The notes: generated by a model from the letters alone, not told the origin. Positions 32,067-41,020 are shown, numbered from the stretch's first letter. The stretch: DNA of 64,000 bases from Natronomonas marina (GCF_024298905.1 NZ_CP101154.1:2170001-2234000), one strand, 5' to 3'. Numbers and translations: made by a program.

Positions 32067-33922
32067 GCGATAACACCGACGACATCCTTGACCGCGATCC
32101 CGTCGCCGACGACGAAACTAGCACCGACACGGACACCGCCGACTCCAGCGATGACGAGGGGGCTACAACAGGTACGGAGACGAATGACCAGACGACAGTT
32201 CCGGAAACGACGGTTCCGAACTCGCTTACTGACGCCGACGAGGACGAACTCGGTCACGTCGTTGCCAGCGAAGAAATTCACGTCACACGCAGCGACTACA
32301 AAGTCAACGCCTTCGTGAAAACCAACTGCCGTGATAACGTCCGCGTCGGCGACTACGTCCAAATCCCATACCCCGTCTCAGATCCAACCGAGCAAGCCGA
32401 CGAACTCTTCGCCGTCGTCGATGGACTCCGATACGAACCCTACACGGAACTCGACGACAAATCCGACACCCACAACCGGATCGCATCCGCCCACACCCTC
32501 GACGAAACAGAGTTCGTCCTCATCGCTGAACTCGAACCCATCGCCATCATCTCCTCGACCGACACCGGGCTCGAACGCAGTGTTGTCAACAAGATTCCGA
32601 AACCCAACACGCCCGTCGCGCTCTCCCTCGACGAGGAATACCTCCGCACCGGCCTCAACATCCCACAAGACGGCGTGTTCGCAGGCTACCTCTCCGTCGG
32701 TGGCGACCGCATGACTGTCGACGGCGACCCACTACCGTACTTCATCAACAACCCCGGGATCGACCCCGTTACCGAGGAAATCGAATCGGGCGAACCCGCC
32801 ATTTTCCGACACACCCTCGTCGCCGGCTCCACCGGGAAAGGGAAAACGCACTTCACGAAAAACCTGCTCCGACAGTTCGCCACCGACAAGCGGTATCCGA
32901 TTGAGAACCACCAAACTGGTGATACCGAGCGCAGCCGACTCAACCTCGTCATCCTTGACCCCGAAAACGAGTACTCCGAAATGCGGAACGACAACCCAGA
33001 AATCAACGAGGATGACATCAGTGGCGATATCGAGGTTGGCGGTATCGACAACTTCGAGACGTTCATCCCCGACATCGGGAAAACAAACGCCCCAAGTACC
33101 GGCGAGAGCCGGAACCTCACGATCCCCTTCTCGCTCGTCGAGCACCGCCCGCAGCTCCTCATGCCGTACAAACCAACGGAAGTCACACGCGGGGCCCTCG
33201 AAAACTGTATCCAAGCCTACTTTGACGATACTGATACGCCGACATACGACGGGTTCCTCCAGTACCTCCGCACCAACGAAGATTCAGAAAGTCCCCTCCG
33301 TCAGCGATACAACATCGAAGACGGCACGTGGAGCGCAATCATGCGTCGCGTCACCGACGCCGCCTACCGCGACGTCTTCGACCACGGCACAAACCCCCTC
33401 CCCGACGTGTCGAACGCCGTGTTCCGCGAAGGCCAGGTCACCGTCATCCCAACCAGCCACCTCCACGGCGCAAAAGAAGAACTCACCGTCCTCTCCATCC
33501 TCTCCTACATCATTGACAACAAAATCGACGACTACAACGTCGATCCCAACGTCAAAGACACCCCACTCCTCGTCGCCGTCGACGAAGCCCACAACTACGT
33601 CTCCGACCCCAACACCCTCCGCGAACAATACATCGTCAACCGCGCCCGCGACGCCGTCAAACAAGGCCGCAAAGACAAACTCGGCCTCTTCATGATCACC
33701 CAAAACCCCGAAGACATCGACGGCGACATCCTCAAACAAACCAACACCAACATCTTCCTTGGCCTCCGCGAAGAAGTCATCACCAAAGTCCCCTCCATCC
33801 CCCGCGGCTACGAACAAGACCTCCAAAAATACGGCAAAGGCCAAGCCGTCATCAAAGCCCCCGACGTCGAAGCGGTCGAAGTCAAAGGACTCCCCTACTG
33901 CCTCACCCAACACAGCAACTGA
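32063..33922 (+). CDS. HerA-like hexameric DNA translocase
   Basis: A 619-residue HerA/FtsK-type ATPase. An acidic N-terminal leader (1-55) is followed by a HAS-barrel-like domain (GHVVASEEIHVTRSDY, then DYVQIPYPV). The ATPase core has Walker A GSTGKGKTHF at about 255-264, a LVILDPENEYSEM segment, a helical insertion, Walker B LLVAVDEAHNYV at about 502-513, and LGLFMITQNPEDID as sensor region with a downstream Arg (FLGLREE). HerA pumps DNA into NurA. The last ~450 bases use almost only A- or C-ending codons (CAA, AAA, GAA, NNC), unlike its 5' half. Confidence 0.93.
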   Translation: MSDNTDDILDRDPVADDETSTDTDTADSSDDEGATTGTETNDQTTVPETTVPNSLTDADEDELGHVVASEEIHVTRSDYKVNAFVKTNCRDNVRVGDYVQIPYPVSDPTEQADELFAVVDGLRYEPYTELDDKSDTHNRIASAHTLDETEFVLIAELEPIAIISSTDTGLERSVVNKIPKPNTPVALSLDEEYLRTGLNIPQDGVFAGYLSVGGDRMTVDGDPLPYFINNPGIDPVTEEIESGEPAIFRHTLVAGSTGKGKTHFTKNLLRQFATDKRYPIENHQTGDTERSRLNLVILDPENEYSEMRNDNPEINEDDISGDIEVGGIDNFETFIPDIGKTNAPSTGESRNLTIPFSLVEHRPQLLMPYKPTEVTRGALENCIQAYFDDTDTPTYDGFLQYLRTNEDSESPLRQRYNIEDGTWSAIMRRVTDAAYRDVFDHGTNPLPDVSNAVFREGQVTVIPTSHLHGAKEELTVLSILSYIIDNKIDDYNVDPNVKDTPLLVAVDEAHNYVSDPNTLREQYIVNRARDAVKQGRKDKLGLFMITQNPEDIDGDILKQTNTNIFLGLREEVITKVPSIPRGYEQDLQKYGKGQAVIKAPDVEAVEVKGLPYCLTQHSN

Positions 33923-33983
33923 GGGTAGACAAATCGCTATTTAATGGGTAAAACTAAATGACTATTCTTCCACATTATGTAGC

Positions 33984-34196
33984 ATGAACCGGGTTCCCGT
34001 CTCCTCAAGCAATCTCAGTAGTGTAGGATATGACGAGTCGAACCAAGTTCTAGAGATCGAGTTCCACGGTGGAAGAGTCTACCAGTATTTTGATGTTCCC
34101 AAACGAATCCACCAAGAACTTATGAACGCCAATTCGCACGGGAAATACTTCAACCGAAATATCGAAGATAAATATCGCTACGATCAGATCAAATGA
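33984..34196 (+). CDS. KTSC-domain protein
   Basis: A 70-residue protein covering one KTSC domain: MNRVPVSSSNLSSVGYDE, LEIEFHGGRVYQYFDVP, then YFNRNIEDKYRY at the C-terminus, matching the R-PV-SS, Y-Y-VP and YFN-I landmarks. The domain resembles a segment at the C-terminus of some lysyl-tRNA synthetases and is often found with nucleic acid enzymes in mobile regions; activity is unknown. A TATA-like CTATTTAATGG lies near 33937-33947. It sits between herA and the OLD gene on the same strand. Confidence 0.85.
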   Translation: MNRVPVSSSNLSSVGYDESNQVLEIEFHGGRVYQYFDVPKRIHQELMNANSHGKYFNRNIEDKYRYDQIK

Positions 34197-34248
34197 TGCG
34201 CAGCAATTTTGTGCGTGTCCAAGATTCTCGAATGGAGAGGGCAGAGCC

Positions 34249-36135
34249 GTGAGTGACGGACTGACTCACGTTTCACGACTCTCAGTTGAGAACATCGGGA
34301 AATTTGAGGATTTAACACTCCAGCTGACCCCATTTACACTCTTAGTGGGCCCTAACGACGCTGGAAAAACCACTCTCTTGGAGGCATTACAGACTGTATG
34401 CGATCATTCGAGTCTAGACATTAAGCAGATCCGGCGTGATGTGACACGAGACACCGGAAGAGCACCCGACGCCTCTATCGAGGCGATCATTGAAAACCCG
34501 CCAGACGACCTGGCAGATCGTACCAATCTTGAGGATGACGATGCTGCAGGGCTGAAGATCGAATGGGAAGTTACTGGAGATTCAGAAGAAGATGTCTATT
34601 TAGAGTCCCCAGACCACTATCTCAGAGAGCGGGTTCCCGAAGATGAACGGCTCCACGAATGGGACTATTTAGCGGACGAAGAACGAGAGATTCTGGATGC
34701 TTACGATATTGACCCGGGGAGTAACGCCGCTGAGCGGGAAGAACAGTTCGAGGAATTGAAGGCTGAAATCCTCAAAAATCCCGAAGACACCAGTCTTAAT
34801 TGGGTCTCTTGTGGAACCAGAGAATTCGGTCGTTTAGCTCCAGCCAGTGAGCAAATCGATACCGAGGAGGTAGACAGTCCAATCAAGTTACTCTCAAAAC
34901 TACTCCGTCAAGAGACCAGATCCTTCCTCTACGCGGAGGACGAGGATGGTGAAAAAACGGGAGTTGACGAGCTTGTCGAAATTGAAGAACAGGCGACGGA
35001 TGCGCTTAACGAACGACTCGAAAGCCTTTCCGACAGGATGGAGCGATACCTCCCCGGCCTGGATCAGATTACGGTGGATCCCGATTGGAGTTTTGTCAAC
35101 GGGGCAGATCTCTCCAATATCGTGCTTCGCCGAGACGGTGAACAGGTCCCGCTTCAAGAACTGGGTGGCGGAACTAATGCCCGTTCGGCCCTCTCGATGC
35201 TTGAATGGAGCGCAGAGGCCAACGAAGGAAAAGAATCCGTCATCCGGACGATGGACGAACCAGACCATCGACTCCATTTTGACGTCCAACGGAGGCTGAT
35301 CAATCTTCTCCGGAGCGACATCTCAGATGAAGATAGTTATCTCTCCCAGTGTATCGTCTCGACTCATAGTTTGATTATGGTCGATGGGACTCCCTTACAC
35401 GAAGTAGTATATCTCCCTGAAGAAGTGGATACAAACGACGAGCGAGCGCCGCTAGTTTCAAAGGACGAAGCAGAGGCTGAGGATTTCATGGGCAACATCA
35501 TGGCAGGCCTGGGTCTTTCTGCTAGCTGGGTCTATCTTGAACGAGCGATGATTGTCGTAGAGGGAGCAACTGAACACAAATATATCGAAGAATTATACCA
35601 CCAAGTCACCGGTAGCACCCTCGTAGAGGATGGCGTTCAAGTCTGGGATAGTCAGGGGTGTGGCCATATCGTAAAAACCCTTGAGCGTCTTCAGGACAGT
35701 GGGCGAGCACGAACGTTCGTTATCCTGGATTCCGACGCGAAAGAGCGGACCTATTCTGAGGATACTCTTGAAGACCATCTTGAAGATATGTACGAAGTCG
35801 GCGGTTCGGAACCAGAACTCGTCTGGATCGGTGACAAGGAACTTGAAGACACGTGGGAGAAGGACGACTTAGCCCGACTCGCTGAAGAACATTGGCCACG
35901 TGCAGATGGCAATGACTGGGATGAAATCCATTTCCAGTCAGTAGACGAGGCGGAAAAACCGAGTGGAGAAATCGTTGACATCATTCAAACTGGTTGCGCG
36001 CGGAATCTCCAAGACTGTCCCAGTGTGACTAAACCGAACATAGGGCTTAAGATGGGGAGATTAGACGACGTGGAACACCCATCCAAGATTGTCGATATTA
36101 TGGAACATGTTCATGAATACTGTAGCCAGAACTGA
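34249..36135 (+). CDS. OLD-family ATPase with C-terminal TOPRIM nuclease
   Basis: A 628-residue protein starting at GTG. The N-terminal ABC/AAA ATPase domain has Walker A GPNDAGKTTL (34-43). The ATPase half continues with a LGGGTNARSALSMLEWS signature-like segment and EPDHRLHFDVQRRL as Walker B/D-loop, then IVSTHSLIM (H-loop). The TOPRIM nuclease follows with AMIVVEGATEHKY (Glu, about 430-442) and FVILDSDAKE (two Asp, about 487-496). This is the overcoming-lysogenization-defect family. OLD proteins act in phage exclusion, and GajA of Gabija is a relative, but the UvrD-like helicase partner of Gabija is not adjacent. Lower GC than the preceding operon suggests separate acquisition. Confidence 0.9.
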   Translation: MSDGLTHVSRLSVENIGKFEDLTLQLTPFTLLVGPNDAGKTTLLEALQTVCDHSSLDIKQIRRDVTRDTGRAPDASIEAIIENPPDDLADRTNLEDDDAAGLKIEWEVTGDSEEDVYLESPDHYLRERVPEDERLHEWDYLADEEREILDAYDIDPGSNAAEREEQFEELKAEILKNPEDTSLNWVSCGTREFGRLAPASEQIDTEEVDSPIKLLSKLLRQETRSFLYAEDEDGEKTGVDELVEIEEQATDALNERLESLSDRMERYLPGLDQITVDPDWSFVNGADLSNIVLRRDGEQVPLQELGGGTNARSALSMLEWSAEANEGKESVIRTMDEPDHRLHFDVQRRLINLLRSDISDEDSYLSQCIVSTHSLIMVDGTPLHEVVYLPEEVDTNDERAPLVSKDEAEAEDFMGNIMAGLGLSASWVYLERAMIVVEGATEHKYIEELYHQVTGSTLVEDGVQVWDSQGCGHIVKTLERLQDSGRARTFVILDSDAKERTYSEDTLEDHLEDMYEVGGSEPELVWIGDKELEDTWEKDDLARLAEEHWPRADGNDWDEIHFQSVDEAEKPSGEIVDIIQTGCARNLQDCPSVTKPNIGLKMGRLDDVEHPSKIVDIMEHVHEYCSQN

Positions 36136-36318
36136 AAGAGAAGCATAGGTTGTCTCGTCAACCGCAATACTTCGTGCTACTGTCGATCCAGTCTGTGAGC
36201 AAAATCCCACCACAGTATGTCGTCCGACTTGTTCGTCTGTGAGCGTCACCTCCGCTGCGTAATCTAGGTGCGGAGTTCTGCGGCCGCGATGATCGGCAAC
36301 GCCGTCGTATAATTCCTC

Positions 36319-37116
36319 TTAGAAGATCGCATCAGCATCACTCTCTGTCCAGTTCGTATCGTAGCTTGAGAACACCGCGGCGTCGAAGACACAGGGGAGC
36401 ACATCGGCTGTTGCACAGCCGTCTTGAACGATGTCCATGATGAAGTGGTAATACTCCGGGGTGCTGAGTCCTGACCCGGAAACGTGGTAGGGAAGATCGA
36501 AGTTCTTGTTCAGCCACTTCGTGATACGAGAGTCGAGTGAAATCTCGAACCTCGTTAGACCGAGAATCTGGAGGACGTTCCGCGCTTGCTTCGATCCCAC
36601 TCTGTGGAGTCCATCACCACCGAGTCGCTCGGACAGGTAAGTCGCTGCTTCACGCTCCGTCCCCGGATCGCTAGCTTTCGGCTCTCGCGTTCGTGCCTCC
36701 CGTAACAGCTCTAGTTCACTCCACAGTTCGTCCCACCCTCCAGAGTCCAGACGTTCGAGATTCGTCTCACAGGCGTCACCGATGTTGTTGTAGTACCGAA
36801 TCCCTCCGTGTTCTTCGAGCGTCTCAGAAACGAATCCACTGACGTCATCGACATCCCGACACTGATCGAGACTCACCGTCTGAATTTTGTTCTTCAGAAA
36901 TTTGGAGACGTGACTGGCCGGCCCTGAGCGCTGCTGGGAGGTGAGCAGTGCTGCGAGATGGGCATTCCAGAACTGATCCGGAGTGATTTCGATCTCGGCA
37001 TTGTTCACGTTCTGTTCCTGTCGTTTCTGCACAAATGGGTCGTCTTCTTGGTCAGCGATTATCTCAAGAACGTTGCCGATCTCCTCGTCCGAGAACGTCC
37101 ATTCGACCTGAGCCAT
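36319..37116 (-). CDS. HhH-GPD-like protein (possible DNA glycosylase)
   Basis: A 265-residue protein. Residues about 165-205 read as a helix-hairpin-helix followed by the GPD-like loop: GSKQARNVLQILGL then FEISLDSRITKWL, where Asp of LDSR corresponds in position to the catalytic Asp of HhH-GPD glycosylases. A Lys for AP-lyase chemistry at the usual place is uncertain (GSKQAR). The N-terminal half is helical. It could be a base-excision-type enzyme acting on modified or damaged DNA; a structure comparison would decide. It is convergent with the OLD gene and divergent from the GmrSD-like gene. Confidence 0.45.
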   Translation of the reverse strand: MAQVEWTFSDEEIGNVLEIIADQEDDPFVQKRQEQNVNNAEIEITPDQFWNAHLAALLTSQQRSGPASHVSKFLKNKIQTVSLDQCRDVDDVSGFVSETLEEHGGIRYYNNIGDACETNLERLDSGGWDELWSELELLREARTREPKASDPGTEREAATYLSERLGGDGLHRVGSKQARNVLQILGLTRFEISLDSRITKWLNKNFDLPYHVSGSGLSTPEYYHFIMDIVQDGCATADVLPCVFDAAVFSSYDTNWTESDADAIF

Positions 37117-37219
37117 ATGTATCCGTCATTTGCACTGCCGAAAACTCTGTTGAGGATGTTTCAACTCCAGTAGCGTGATTCCCACAGGAACTTTCTGCCT
37201 TCTCTGAGCAATCAGGTGT

Positions 37220-39349
37220 ATGGAATCGGGAAAGAAATCGTTAGAAGAACTGACGACAGCAGGGGTATTCCACGTTCCGGAGTACCAGCGGTACTACTCG
37301 TGGACCAAGCCGGAATGGGACGACCTCTGGACTGACCTCTACACGCTACCTCCGGACAAACAGCACTACTTCGGGACGATCATCATCCAGAAGACGGACG
37401 AAACGGAAAGCGGCGGGAGTACTGGTGGATACGGCTCTTCCAGAGAGAAACCGATCAACCTCCTCATCGACGGCCAACAGCGCATCACATCGCTTGCGTT
37501 GTTGGTGCGCTCAATGACGGAGTGTCTGGAAGAGATCGCACCGGAGACGGATCACGAGGCCGAGATACTCAGCGACATCGAAGAGATGCGCGAGACGCTT
37601 CTTGTTGAGGACAACATCTACCAGCTCCAATTACTTGACGAGGAGGACAACAAGTATCTCGAATGGCTGCTTACCGGGCACGACGTTCACGAGCCAGAGC
37701 GCCCGTCTCAGCGGAAGATGATCGAGGCGAAGGAATACTTCGACGAGCAACTCGATAATCTCACTGCGTCCCCTGATGTTAATCCTGTAGACGTCGCCAC
37801 CGAACTCAAGCAACTCTGGGAGACCATCCTCGAACTCGAACTGATGGTGTACGTCGTTGACGCAGCCAACCCGGAGAAGGCAACACTCATCTTCGACAGC
37901 GTCAACGACCGCGGCCGGTCACTCTCAACGTTCGACAAGACGAAGTCCTTCCTGATGCGGATGGCTTACCTCGCTGCTGACGACGAAGGTGAGGCCCAAG
38001 CCACCATTCGCCGCATTCGGCAGTCCTTCGGAGAGATGTACAACGACCACCAGACGATGCTGGAGTCACCGTACGTCACCGACATCAGCGACGATGCGGT
38101 CCAGCGGTACCACTTCATCTCGTACTTCGACTGGTCGAACTCCGACGAGTACAGCGATCCCGCCTTCCTCACCGAACTGAAAGAACACATTCGCACGCTT
38201 CGAAGGGAAGACCCTCAAGCGTGCTTGGAATACATCCGCGACTACACCAACAGCTTGGAGCGCGGGTTCAACGCGTTAGCGAAAGTACTCGACCGTACTG
38301 ACGACGACGACATCTCGACGCTTGTCCAGCGGATACATCGCCTGCGTCATGCGACGAAGTTCTACCCGCTGCTCCTCAAAGCCTGGCCGAACCTCGATGA
38401 GGACGGGAGACAGGAACTTCTGAACGCGATTGAGACGTACATCTTCCGCGTCTACTCTATTGGGAACCATCGGAGCCACACTGGTGAATCCAGCCTCTAC
38501 GTCCGCACTCGGAACCTCAGCAAGGACAGCCCTGCCGATGTCTGGGTGAGCAAAGTCGTCTCCCTGATGAATCGATACGAGGATGACTCGCAGTTCCGAC
38601 GGTCACTGTCCGCTGCAGACCTCTTCTCGAAAGCAAGCTCACAGGATCTCCGGTACCTCTTCTACTTCTACAACGAACACCGAGCTGACGAGAAGAGTGA
38701 ACGTGGGGGGCCGACGCTCTCGGAAGCAATGAGTAACGAATACACGGTCGAACACATCTGGCCACAGAGTCCTGACGAACTCCCGATCCAGGATGCCGGC
38801 GAGTATCCGAGTCCCGAAGCTCGGTATGATGCATATGTTCACCGGCTCGGGAACCTCACGTTGGCAAGCAGATCGTGGAACTCGAAGTGGGGGAACGCTG
38901 CGTTCGAGACAAAGCGCGACGAAGGGTACGTAGAGTCGAAGCTCTGGGTTCAGTGGGACATCCAGGACAACTACGACGAGTGGTCCGTCGAAAATATCGA
39001 GAACCGCGAGGAGGCGATAACCGCGTTTGTTCTCGAAGAATGGGAGACCCCTGAGACACGTCTTGGCGGCGTTGAAGAGCCTGCAGACGCCATTGACCGG
39101 CTGACGACGGAGGAACAGTTCGTCCTCAAGGCACTCCGCCAGAACACCGGCGGCGCGGTTCGCCGTGTTATCCACGGCGATGTGTGCGAACTCCCTGATT
39201 CACCGTTTAACGAACCTAATTCGAATGGGACAGAACGAAACGAGGTGGGTTCGATTCTGAGTCGCCTCCAGAACGTTGGTCTCGCTGAGCAGAACAAGCA
39301 TACCTGGTCACCCACCGACGAGGCGCTTACCGTGGAGGCCCCCACCTAA
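37220..39349 (+). CDS. GmrSD-like type IV restriction protein (DUF262-DUF1524)
   Basis: A 709-residue single-chain GmrS-GmrD fusion. The N-terminal DUF262 domain shows VPEYQRYYSWTKPEW (18-32) and LIDGQQRITSL (about 81-91), a DGQQR nucleotide-binding motif, with FDSVNDRGRSLSTFD further on. The C-terminal DUF1524 HNH nuclease has YTVEHIWPQ (about 508-516) and RLGNLTLASRSWNS, the His-x-P and Asn elements. A final ~90 residues (620-709) look like an added winged helix. GmrSD enzymes cut glucosylated hydroxymethylcytosine DNA in bacteria; archaeal targets are unproved. The ATG is 100 bases from the divergent HhH-like gene. Confidence 0.92.
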   Translation: MESGKKSLEELTTAGVFHVPEYQRYYSWTKPEWDDLWTDLYTLPPDKQHYFGTIIIQKTDETESGGSTGGYGSSREKPINLLIDGQQRITSLALLVRSMTECLEEIAPETDHEAEILSDIEEMRETLLVEDNIYQLQLLDEEDNKYLEWLLTGHDVHEPERPSQRKMIEAKEYFDEQLDNLTASPDVNPVDVATELKQLWETILELELMVYVVDAANPEKATLIFDSVNDRGRSLSTFDKTKSFLMRMAYLAADDEGEAQATIRRIRQSFGEMYNDHQTMLESPYVTDISDDAVQRYHFISYFDWSNSDEYSDPAFLTELKEHIRTLRREDPQACLEYIRDYTNSLERGFNALAKVLDRTDDDDISTLVQRIHRLRHATKFYPLLLKAWPNLDEDGRQELLNAIETYIFRVYSIGNHRSHTGESSLYVRTRNLSKDSPADVWVSKVVSLMNRYEDDSQFRRSLSAADLFSKASSQDLRYLFYFYNEHRADEKSERGGPTLSEAMSNEYTVEHIWPQSPDELPIQDAGEYPSPEARYDAYVHRLGNLTLASRSWNSKWGNAAFETKRDEGYVESKLWVQWDIQDNYDEWSVENIENREEAITAFVLEEWETPETRLGGVEEPADAIDRLTTEEQFVLKALRQNTGGAVRRVIHGDVCELPDSPFNEPNSNGTERNEVGSILSRLQNVGLAEQNKHTWSPTDEALTVEAPT

Positions 39350-39404
39350 CGTTCGGTTTCTGCGAGCCGTCTAAACCTCGCACTCCGAGTTTTCGTTGGT
39401 GCCT

Positions 39405-39571
39405 ATGAGCGGTGTGGTAGACTACGTGTATCGAAGATTGATTCCGCCCCGGACCGAGGACAGAGTGTGGAGAAACCGCGCGAGGAGGTAAAAGCCAACG
39501 CCGATGAACGTGCTGAAGCACCCGACTCTGCGGTATTAGCTCCTCCGGAAGAGTTACTCCGCGATGACTGA
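39405..39571 (+). pseudogene. Possible small gene broken by a frameshift
   Basis: Two coding-like frames overlap here. ATG 39405-39491 encodes 28 residues starting MSGVVDYVYRRLIPP; GTG 39467-39571 encodes 34 acidic residues with VKANADERAEAPDSAVLAPP. The first frame has good codons in its beginning and the second in its later part, as expected from one short gene with a single-base indel near 39465. The rest of 39350-39703 holds the left inverted repeat described separately. Confidence 0.25.
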
Positions 39572-39607
39572 ACACAGAACGCTTCCTTAGAGAGTTATAG
39601 GTCTATC

Positions 39608-39625
39608 TGGCTCTGTTGAAATCCT
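39608..39625 (+). repeat. Left inverted repeat of a small cassette
   Basis: TGGCTCTGTTGAAATCCT matches the reverse complement of bases 40046-40063 at 17 of 18 positions. The motif looks like an insertion-sequence end. With its partner it brackets the amphi-Trp gene, giving a ~456-base unit that lacks a transposase. No obvious target-site duplication was found. Confidence 0.6.
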
Positions 39626-39703
39626 CACTAGCTACCAGGTTCTGGGAGAATCGGTCAGTACAGCGGGCGCATTTATCGGTGCAGGCTGTGTACGTTCTCC
39701 TGT

Positions 39704-39991
39704 ATGCCTGAAGAAGTCCTGTTCAAATCAGAGAGCAACCAGAGTCGAGAAGAGATCGCATCGTACCCCCGGAAAGTCGCGGACAACCTCGAAAGCGGAG
39801 ACCCCATCAACCTGAAAGCAGGCTCCGAGTCTGTAACACTGAACCCCCCTGCCCGGCCGACCTACGAGGTCAAAGCTGAACGCGAAGGTCCGGCTGGCAA
39901 CATGACTGAACGCAGTATCGAGTTCGAGCTCGAATGGGACGAGAACGACGGTGGGGAAGGCACCAAAAGTGGTCAGTTAGAAATCGAGTAG
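39704..39991 (+). CDS. Amphi-Trp domain protein
   Basis: A 94-residue acidic protein. The landmarks of the amphi-Trp family are present: N-terminal EEVLFKSESNQSREEIASY, then KVADNLESGDPINLKAGSES and LNPPARPTYEVKAEREG, ending in FELEWDEND with the characteristic Trp. The family is widespread in haloarchaea and of unknown function. The gene lies between two 18-base inverted repeats, so it may be mobile cargo. Confidence 0.85.
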   Translation: MPEEVLFKSESNQSREEIASYPRKVADNLESGDPINLKAGSESVTLNPPARPTYEVKAEREGPAGNMTERSIEFELEWDENDGGEGTKSGQLEIE

Positions 39992-40045
39992 TCACTCCGC
40001 ACGCCTACCTAACGGGTGTTCCAGCGACGAGAGGGTCGAACGAAT

Positions 40046-40063
40046 AGGATTTCAACAGGGCCA
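40046..40063 (-). repeat. Right inverted repeat of the small cassette
   Basis: AGGATTTCAACAGGGCCA is the inverted partner of 39608-39625, with one mismatch (GGGCC against GGCTC). It lies 55 bases after the amphi-Trp stop codon. A MITE or a deleted IS element that has kept only its ends is the simplest reading. Confidence 0.6.
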
Positions 40064-40162
40064 TCCATCCTCGCATCGGATGCGATTTGTTCGTGTTGAC
40101 AATCGTTCACTCGGACTCTCTAGCGCAGTCCGTTCTCGGCCTGCTCTGCGTCGCGTTGGTGG

Positions 40163-40627
40163 TTACTGCTCCTCCCGTAGTGCCGACTGGATCTCATCTC
40201 TTGTCTTTCCCAGTTTCCACCGGAGACGATCAAGCCCGTCTTCAACCGTGATCGGGTCAGCCTGTCCAACATCGTCAGATCGGTACACTGGCGTTATGTT
40301 GACCGTCTCCGTTACAACAGGGTCGTCCGTACGGATGTGGATGTCATACAGGATGCCAACCTGATCCCCATCCTTGATATCGATCACCGCTTCGGTGGCC
40401 GTGACGTCTTGCATCGGATCAAACATTGGTTTCCTTCGACCGTCAGTGTGGACGATGATCTCCATCGGGTGCATCTCCTCGTTCGGCAGTGGGTGGCTCA
40501 GCGTAATCGCAGCGATGCCATGGACTGACTTCTCGATCTCGTCGATAACCGCCTCAATCGGCTCTGATAATGTCCGTCCTTGTGCTGTCTGGTCGTCTTC
40601 GTTGCTACCGAGGTTGTTCTGTTGCAT
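40163..40627 (-). CDS. Hypothetical protein
   Basis: A 154-residue protein with a helical N-terminus (EPIEAVIDEIEKSVHGIAA) and a beta-rich middle (MEIIVHTDGRRKPMFDP, VIDIKDGDQVGILYDI, VTETVNITPVYRSD), ending with a helix (LDRLRWKLGKTRDEIQ). No known domain. It lies 33 bases downstream of another minus-strand gene, and the two probably form one transcript. Confidence 0.6.
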   Translation of the reverse strand: MQQNNLGSNEDDQTAQGRTLSEPIEAVIDEIEKSVHGIAAITLSHPLPNEEMHPMEIIVHTDGRRKPMFDPMQDVTATEAVIDIKDGDQVGILYDIHIRTDDPVVTETVNITPVYRSDDVGQADPITVEDGLDRLRWKLGKTRDEIQSALREEQ

Positions 40628-40660
40628 TTTTGGTATAAGAGGTTGGTAGGTTGGCCGGTG

Positions 40661-40987
40661 TTACTCTGCGGTGTTGACGTTCTCGATGAGATCAGCAAAC
40701 TCCTCAAGGACTGTCTCTGAGTTGGCAGAGCGTTTCTCGCACCAGTCGAGGGCTTCTTCTTTCGTGAGCAACTCCAACGTTTCACCGTACGTTGTCCCAT
40801 TTGGGGTCTGGTCGGCGTACTCCGTAGCCGCACCACCCTGACAATGCAGGAAGTACTCACCATTCGGATCCTTGTAGAGCGTTTCTGCGAGGGCGTAGAA
40901 GTCACCCTTGTCTACTATGGCTCCATGCTTGGCAATTCGTTCCGCACTGTTCGTGTCGTAGACCTTTCGGTCGATTATTTCTTGCAT
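40661..40987 (-). CDS. Plasmid/phage-associated small protein of unknown function
   Basis: A 108-residue protein whose layout (KVYDTNSAERIAKH, FYALAETLYKDPNGEYFLHC, GGAATEYAD, LTKEEALDWCEKR) resembles a small family I remember from bacterial phages and plasmids, in which a YDT-A--I block is followed by ETLY---G-YFLHG-GG and LT-EEA--W. No function is known to me. Its start is 49 bases from a divergent HTH gene, with a shared AT-rich promoter region between. Confidence 0.6.
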   Translation of the reverse strand: MQEIIDRKVYDTNSAERIAKHGAIVDKGDFYALAETLYKDPNGEYFLHCQGGAATEYADQTPNGTTYGETLELLTKEEALDWCEKRSANSETVLEEFADLIENVNTAE

Positions 40988-41010
40988 CGCATTTGGTAAT
41001 AGCAGAGGGT

Positions 41011-41020
41011 TTTAAAAAAG
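41011..41020 (+). promoter_or_regulatory. TATA box of the HTH gene
   Basis: TTTAAAAAAG lies about 23-25 bases upstream of the ATG at 41037, the distance expected for a leaderless archaeal transcript, and so supports that start. It is flanked by a 5-base inverted repeat, GGGTT at 41007-41011 and AACCC at 41025-41029, which may allow autoregulation. Confidence 0.6.

Noticed and set aside
27508..33922. Wadjet or Lamassu system
   Set aside because: The SMC-like protein has Rad50 hook and Mre11/HerA/NurA partners, which do not match JetABCD or LmuABC sets.
34249..37116. Gabija defence system
   Set aside because: The OLD protein resembles GajA in broad architecture, but no UvrD-like GajB helicase is adjacent.
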